From assembly GCA_012517875.1 (NCBI GenBank), contig JAAYUB010000026.1, positions 65,134-129,133 on the forward strand: a stretch of 64,000 nucleotides of DNA, written 5' to 3'. The position numbers and the translations under genes are program-made. Below the pieces are notes generated by a model. The model worked only from the letters and a program-made list of their open reading frames with translations. It searched no databases and had not been told where the DNA came from. This DNA is from Acidobacteriota bacterium. Lineage in GTDB: Bacteria > Acidobacteriota > JAAYUB01. Below, piece by piece: positions 60,032 through 64,000 of the stretch (within the stretch, counting starts at the first letter, position 1; the number at the start of each line of letters is the position of its first letter).

Positions 60032-61195
60032 ATGAGCCGGTCCCATGACCGTCCCGCGCGGGCGGTATCCGCATCACTGAGCCTGTCGCCCCTGGTCGCG
60101 GCCTATCTGGTCACACTCAACGGTCTGGCTGAGGCGGGCGGATGGGCCGGACTGTTTGGCCGGGCAGCTCCGCTGGAACTGGAGATCGGATTCGGCTGGG
60201 ATACGTTCTTGCTGGAACAGGCGAAAATCCGGACGACGACAGACTTTGTCGGCATCGAATATGATCGCCAACGGGTCCTGGCACTGGCCCGCAAGGCGGC
60301 GGCGGCCGGCGTCAACAACCTCCGGCTGGTTTGGGGAGACGCACTGTATCACCTGCCGCGGCTGTTCCCACCGGCGAGTCTCCGACGGGTGTATATCCGG
60401 TTTCCCGATCCATGGCCGAAAAAACGCCACCACAAACACCGCTTGCTGGGGCCGGAATTCCTGCGCAGCCTGTTTTGGCACATCGCGGAAGGTGGCGAAC
60501 TCTTGGTGGCGACCGACGATGCGGAATACCGTGATTTCATTCACGACAGCCTGGGCGCGGTGGTTGGCTTGCACAACACGGCGGCCCCTCGACCGTGGTT
60601 GGATTCTGCCCCGGATCTTCCCATGTCGAAGTTTGAAATCCTCTTTCGGACACAGGGTAAAAACGTGTTTTTCTTCCGTTACGCAAGAGGCGCCGGTTTC
60701 GCATCGGCTCACGTGGTGGCTGCAACCGAGAAGCTGTCCCGAATCCCTCGGAGGGTGAGCGAAATGCCCCATGTCGTGTTTTCAAACGCCTTGGAACTGG
60801 ATGCGCTCAACCGGGCATTCAAGCCGTTTTGTTGGCGCGAGGACGAAGTGTTGTTTAAGGTCAACGAGCTGTGGATGGCTTCCCGGGCGAGTGCCGTGCT
60901 GCTGGAATGCGTCATCGTGCACGACGGACATGACGAATGTTTCTATGTGGAAGTGGCCAACAAACAGGCAGGTGCTGTCATCCGAGTATCACCGATAAAG
61001 GAGGCGGAGCGGACCGAACTTGTCTTCCGTTGCCTTGCTGGCATAGCCCGCCGGTTCCTGTCCTCGTTTCCGGACCTCCGGGTGGCGCGCCACAACCTCG
61101 GCGCCTGGGCGCCGGTCGGTATCGACGGTCAGCATCGGCCTGATGTTTTCTGGATTGAGCGGAACCATGGATCCGAACCCACTTCCGTGGAATGA
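60032..61195 (+). CDS. trmB: tRNA (guanine46-N7)-methyltransferase with C-terminal extension
   Basis: 387 residues from ATG 60032. Residues ~48-220 are TrmB: LELEIGFGWDTFLLEQA (SAM motif), FVGIEYDRQRVLALARK, and the family signature VYIRFPDPWPKKRHHKHRLLGPEFL. The family is usually 200-240 residues. Here about 165 further residues follow in frame (from RRVSEMPHVVFSNALELDALN to the end), with the phrases REDEVLFKVNELWMASRASAVLLECVIVHDGHDECFYVE and LVFRCLAGIARRFLSSFPDL. I do not recognise that part, but long-form TrmB proteins with such a tail are seen elsewhere. The next gene starts inside its 3' end. Confidence 0.88.
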   Translation: MSRSHDRPARAVSASLSLSPLVAAYLVTLNGLAEAGGWAGLFGRAAPLELEIGFGWDTFLLEQAKIRTTTDFVGIEYDRQRVLALARKAAAAGVNNLRLVWGDALYHLPRLFPPASLRRVYIRFPDPWPKKRHHKHRLLGPEFLRSLFWHIAEGGELLVATDDAEYRDFIHDSLGAVVGLHNTAAPRPWLDSAPDLPMSKFEILFRTQGKNVFFFRYARGAGFASAHVVAATEKLSRIPRRVSEMPHVVFSNALELDALNRAFKPFCWREDEVLFKVNELWMASRASAVLLECVIVHDGHDECFYVEVANKQAGAVIRVSPIKEAERTELVFRCLAGIARRFLSSFPDLRVARHNLGAWAPVGIDGQHRPDVFWIERNHGSEPTSVE

Positions 61196-62102
61196 TGTCG
61201 GTGGTTTTCTCCGCAGACGGTTCGGCGGTCGGGTGAGCAAAGTGCTCGTCAACACCGATCGGCCATGCCCGCATCGCGCGGTGGCGGGCGGTTGTGTGTT
61301 CTGTGACGAGGAGAGCGTTCTGCCGTCCTATCTGCACAGCTCGCTGCCGGTAGCCGAGCAGGTGCGTCAGGGGATGGAGGTCCGGAGGCGCCGGGGAGCG
61401 ATCACGGGCTGCATTGTGTATTTTCAGCGCGGCACCTACACCGCTGCACCGGTCGATGTGCTGCGGCGGGAATTCGAGGAAGCCCTTGCCGTGGATGGTG
61501 TGGTGGCCTTGGCGGTGGGCACGCGGCCGGACTGTCTGCCGGTGCCCGTGATCGAACTGCTCGCCGGTCTGGCAATCCGTCGGCCGCTGTTTGTAGACGT
61601 GGGACTCCAGTCGGTGCATCCGGAGACCCTGAACCGTATCCGGCGGGGACACGATGCAGCCGAATTTGAATGGGCCATCAAGCGGCTGGCGGTGCTGCCG
61701 GGTGTGCTGCCCATCGCCCACATGATTTTGGGTTTGCCTGGCGAGGACGCTCCGATGATGCGGGCCAGTTTCCGCTGGCTCGCCCGCCTTCCGCTCCACG
61801 GTGTCAAGATTCACCACCTCCAAGTGGTGCGGGACACGCCGTTGGAGGCCGAATATCGAGCCGGTCGGATTCAGCCCATCGCTCAAGAGGATTATGTGCC
61901 GCTGCTGGCAGACGTGTTGGAGGAGCTGCCAGCGGAGTTCGTGATCCATCGCCTGGTGGGTGATCAGCCGGCGCCTGTTCTGCTGGCGCCCCGGTGGACG
62001 TGGTCCAAACATCAGGTGCGCCTTGCGCTGATGAACGAATTCAAACGCCGCGGCACCCGCCAGGGCGCACGGGCAGACGGCTGCCGCACGTCCGCTTCGT
62101 GA
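61167..62102 (+). CDS. TIGR01212-type radical SAM protein (YtqA/YhcC-like)
   Basis: 311 residues from ATG 61167, which overlaps trmB by 29 bases. Motifs: FLRRRFGGRVSKVLVNTD, the cluster cysteines in CPHRAVAGGCVFCDEES (C-x8-C-x2-C), VYFQRGTYTAAP, VGTRPDCLP, VDVGLQSVHPETLNRIRRGHD and HMILGLPGED. Family of unknown function; the sequence is near full length. Confidence 0.92.
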   Translation: MDPNPLPWNDVGGFLRRRFGGRVSKVLVNTDRPCPHRAVAGGCVFCDEESVLPSYLHSSLPVAEQVRQGMEVRRRRGAITGCIVYFQRGTYTAAPVDVLRREFEEALAVDGVVALAVGTRPDCLPVPVIELLAGLAIRRPLFVDVGLQSVHPETLNRIRRGHDAAEFEWAIKRLAVLPGVLPIAHMILGLPGEDAPMMRASFRWLARLPLHGVKIHHLQVVRDTPLEAEYRAGRIQPIAQEDYVPLLADVLEELPAEFVIHRLVGDQPAPVLLAPRWTWSKHQVRLALMNEFKRRGTRQGARADGCRTSAS

Positions 62103-62126
62103 GCGGATCGGGACAATGAAGCGAAA

Positions 62127-62591
62127 ATGAGCGACCTCCTGCTGCATATCGTACTGGTCCAGCCACTGATACCACCCAACACGGGGAATGTGGCGCGATT
62201 GTGTGCCGCCACCGGCTGTGCGCTCCACTTGGTGGAGCCGTTGGGATTCAGTCTGGAGGACCGCCAGCTGAAACGGGCAGGTCTGGATTACTGGGAGCAC
62301 GTGACCGTGAGTGTCTGGCCGGATTTTCGGCACCTGCAACTCGCCATGGGTCCACGCCCGTTCCACCTGTTCAGCTCCCGGGTGAAACGTCCCTACACTC
62401 AGGCGCCATATGGCCCCGGAGACATGCTTGTATTCGGGAACGAGGAAAACGGTTTGCCCGATGACCTGTTGCTGGCTCATGCCGAGTGCACCTACACCAT
62501 ACCCATGTGGGGGGCGGTGCGCAGCCTCAACCTGTCCACCAGCGTGGGCATCGTCACGTATGAAGCGCTGCGGGTGATCCATGGCTTTTAA
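62127..62591 (+). CDS. trmL: tRNA (cytidine/uridine34-2'-O)-methyltransferase
   Basis: SPOUT (trefoil-knot) methyltransferase of position 34 in tRNA-Leu. 154 residues, minimal length: IVLVQPLIPPNTGNVARLCAATGCALHLVEPLGF, RAGLDYWEHV, LVFGNEENGLPDDLL and LNLSTSVGIVTYEALR. Start ATG 62127, 24 bp after the radical SAM gene; trmB, the radical SAM gene and trmL probably share a transcript. Confidence 0.95.
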   Translation: MSDLLLHIVLVQPLIPPNTGNVARLCAATGCALHLVEPLGFSLEDRQLKRAGLDYWEHVTVSVWPDFRHLQLAMGPRPFHLFSSRVKRPYTQAPYGPGDMLVFGNEENGLPDDLLLAHAECTYTIPMWGAVRSLNLSTSVGIVTYEALRVIHGF

Positions 62592-62615
62592 CCGCTGACC
62601 ATGGACCGTTCAGTG

Positions 62616-62643
62616 AAAAACGCCCTTTCGTGTTGAAAGGGCG
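62616..62643 (-). terminator. intrinsic terminator on the minus strand
   Basis: 9-bp stem CGCCCTTTC/GAAAGGGCG with a 5-nt loop; on the minus strand it is followed by TTTTTCACTG. The plus strand has no T-run, so it does not end trmL. It lies just downstream of the short minus-strand open frame at 62681. Confidence 0.7.
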
Positions 62644-62680
62644 GCAGAGAAGGGTTGCTGTTGTCTTGGGTTGCGTTCAC

Positions 62681-62821
62681 TTATACGCAGCAGTCGGGCG
62701 ATGGTTCCCGGTAAAAACGATCAGCGAACGCGGTCTTCACCGGAATGCTGACCGGTTGGGTCAGCTCGTAAGGGGAATTCTTTTGTGACGGATCGGTCTT
62801 TGTGGTGAAATAGTCCCGCGA
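62681..62821 (-). other. possible short minus-strand gene or gene remnant
   Basis: A frame of 46 codons on the minus strand with no ATG, ending PVKTAFADRFYREPSPDCCV and a TAA, 38 bp before a good minus-strand terminator. The composition (KNSPYELTQPVSIPVKTAFADRF) looks coding rather than random. It is bounded upstream by TGA at 62822-62824; the only common start inside is GTG, giving 19 residues. It may be the 3' end of a decayed gene or a peptide precursor with an unusual start. The remainder of 62592-62849 shows nothing else. Confidence 0.3.
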
Positions 62822-62849
62822 TCACCGGTGGAACGGTCTGGAGAACGGG

Positions 62850-63779
62850 ATGAAGCCGCGGCTCAGCATTATCATCGTCAACTGGAATTCAGGCCCGCGT
62901 CTGCGCGCGAACGTGGAGAGCCTGCGGCGGGAAAACGATCCAACCGGTCTTGAGGTCATGATTGTGGACAACGCATCGACCGACGGCAGCGCCGACATGA
63001 TCGCCGGTGACGCAACAGCCTGCCTGATCCGACTTCTTTCCAACCGCGGTTTCGCTGCCGCCGCCAACACGGCCGCCCGGGAGGCCCGCGGGAATTGGCT
63101 GCTGTTTTTAAATCCCGATATCATCCACACGCCGAACAACATCGGCCGTCTTCTCGCAGGTGTGACCGGCCGCACGGAGGCTGTCGGTGGCTGCGGATGC
63201 TTGGTGGACACGGAAGGGCGTCCCCAGCGGCATTTTCAACTCCGGCAATTGCCATCGCCGGCCTGGGCGCTGGCCGAACTACTCTTGCCGCAACAGGTAA
63301 GGATCAACGGATGGGGGCTGAGACGTCACTTTTACGCCCACTATCCGTGGGACCGCCCCTTCCGGGTGCAGCAACCGGCGGCCGCCTGTCTGTTGTTGCG
63401 GACGGACGCGTTTCGCGAACTGGGGGGGTTCGACGAGGCATTCAGTCCCGCCTGGTTTGAGGACGTGGATTTATGCCGGCGTTTGAGAGACCGCCGACTG
63501 GATCTCTGGTTTGTTCCAGACGCGCGGTTCATCCATGAAGGGGGATACAGTGCGTCGGCATTGTCTCCGGCGGAATTTCTATCCATCTATTGGGGAAACG
63601 CGTGCCGATATTACACGAAACACCATCCGGCGTTCGCGGTGCTTTACCGCCGCCTGGTACCGGTGGGGCTGTACATGCGGGCGGCGGTTGCGGCATCCGC
63701 CGACCGCCGCCAGGCTTTATGCGAAGCCGGACGCCGGTTGATGGATCGCATCCGCACAACCGGCACGGACAGGAGCTGA
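62850..63779 (+). CDS. family 2 glycosyltransferase (WbbL/rhamnosyltransferase-like)
   Basis: 309 residues. GT-A fold motifs: LSIIIVNWNSGPRLRANVESL, VMIVDNASTDGSADMI, LSNRGFAAAANTAAREA, LLFLNPDI (DxD-like NPD), GGFDEAFSPAWFEDVDLCRRLRDRR (the ED base motif) and FIHEGG. Likely transfers rhamnose or another deoxysugar to a surface glycan; donor and acceptor are not visible. Start ATG 62850, with GGAG upstream. A second GT2 follows directly. Confidence 0.92.
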   Translation: MKPRLSIIIVNWNSGPRLRANVESLRRENDPTGLEVMIVDNASTDGSADMIAGDATACLIRLLSNRGFAAAANTAAREARGNWLLFLNPDIIHTPNNIGRLLAGVTGRTEAVGGCGCLVDTEGRPQRHFQLRQLPSPAWALAELLLPQQVRINGWGLRRHFYAHYPWDRPFRVQQPAAACLLLRTDAFRELGGFDEAFSPAWFEDVDLCRRLRDRRLDLWFVPDARFIHEGGYSASALSPAEFLSIYWGNACRYYTKHHPAFAVLYRRLVPVGLYMRAAVAASADRRQALCEAGRRLMDRIRTTGTDRS

Positions 63780-63782
63780 ACC

Positions 63783-64000
63783 GTGGCCGCCAAACTTGCC
63801 GTGCAGCTGGTCACATTCAACTCGCGGGAGGATCTTCCCGGCTGCCTGACCAGTTTGGCGGCGCAGACGTTCCGGGATTTCGAGATTCATGTGCTGGACA
63901 ACGCATCAGCCGACGGCACCCGCGCTTTTCTGAAAGAGCATCGGGCCGAGCTAACCGTGCTGGAATACGCGCCGTGCAATCTGGGCTTCGCCGCGGCGCA
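63783..64000 (+). CDS. family 2 glycosyltransferase, N-terminal part (runs off right edge)
   Basis: Start GTG 63783, four bp after the preceding stop, with AGGAG at 63770-63774. The 72 visible residues read LAVQLVTFNSREDLPGCLTSLAAQTFRDFEIHVLDNASADGTRAFL ... NLGFAAA, the N-terminus of a GT-A family 2 enzyme like its neighbour. The remainder is outside the window. The pair suggests the start of a surface-polysaccharide cluster. Confidence 0.85.
   Translation, partial: MAAKLAVQLVTFNSREDLPGCLTSLAAQTFRDFEIHVLDNASADGTRAFLKEHRAELTVLEYAPCNLGFAAA

Noticed and set aside
1-64000. tRNA genes, rRNA genes, CRISPR arrays, insertion sequences, prophage genes
   Set aside because: I looked for T-loop signatures, regularly spaced repeats, transposases and integrases and saw none that hold up.

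Overview
The window is about 64 kb of a GC-rich, Gram-negative bacterial chromosome next to the replication origin. dnaA and dnaN flank an AT-rich spacer with DnaA-box-like sites, and parA, parB and two parS sites lie 40-50 kb away. The gene content (DUF4388-like/J-domain/TPR protein, DUF1844, DUF1579, a Bat operon, an OmpR-type regulator paired with HU, a CHAT-TPR protein) fits Acidobacteriota or a related deep phylum. This is inferred from gene families; there is no rRNA here to place it. I see no IS elements, prophage, CRISPR array or tRNA genes.

Layout. 1-9.4 kb: ileS (runs off the left edge), a SMUG1-type uracil-DNA glycosylase, a Usp protein, dnaA, a candidate oriC, dnaN, a bidirectional terminator, HU with an OmpR-family regulator, and the J-domain/TPR protein. 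9.5-19.9 kb: an exported MTA/SAH-deaminase-like amidohydrolase coupled to deoB, a retropepsin-PDZ protein, a DUF72 protein, a YitT-family membrane protein, a histidine kinase, a REC-XRE regulator and a phosphoesterase.

19.9-26.7 kb is a complete histidine operon on the minus strand in the order hisG-C-B-H-F-(A-I-E)-D. hisA is fused in frame to hisI and hisE, giving one trifunctional protein. Upstream of hisG is the most striking feature of the window: a promoter with a perfect -35, then a short ORF with five consecutive His codons and an intrinsic terminator, then a second unrelated ORF with seven His codons and a second terminator. Each ORF has base-pairing segments that fit a terminator/antiterminator switch. 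I read this as two histidine attenuators in series.

26.9-37.5 kb holds an outer-membrane-like protein, an aminotransferase, a decayed DUF1579 gene, a Ser/Thr kinase fused through a membrane segment to a Ppx/GppA-like domain, a metallo-beta-lactamase-fold protein, a radical SAM protein, a remnant of a spermidine-synthase-like membrane protein, and a cysteine desulfurase. 37.7-48.3 kb is a Bat (aerotolerance-type, von Willebrand A) operon in the order X-A-B-C-D-E, followed by a response regulator and a membrane-anchored TPR-CHAT protease-like protein whose coding sequence contains a perfect parS palindrome. 48.3-56.8 kb has DUF1844-ribF, a LolA-like periplasmic protein, mnmG-rsmG-parS-parA-parB-bactofilin, and a DASS transporter. 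56.8-64 kb has a small coiled-coil protein, a radical SAM protein, a 440-nt gap with a strongly structured RNA candidate, a UPF0173 hydrolase, trmB with a C-terminal extension, another radical SAM protein, trmL and two family 2 glycosyltransferases (the last is cut by the window edge).
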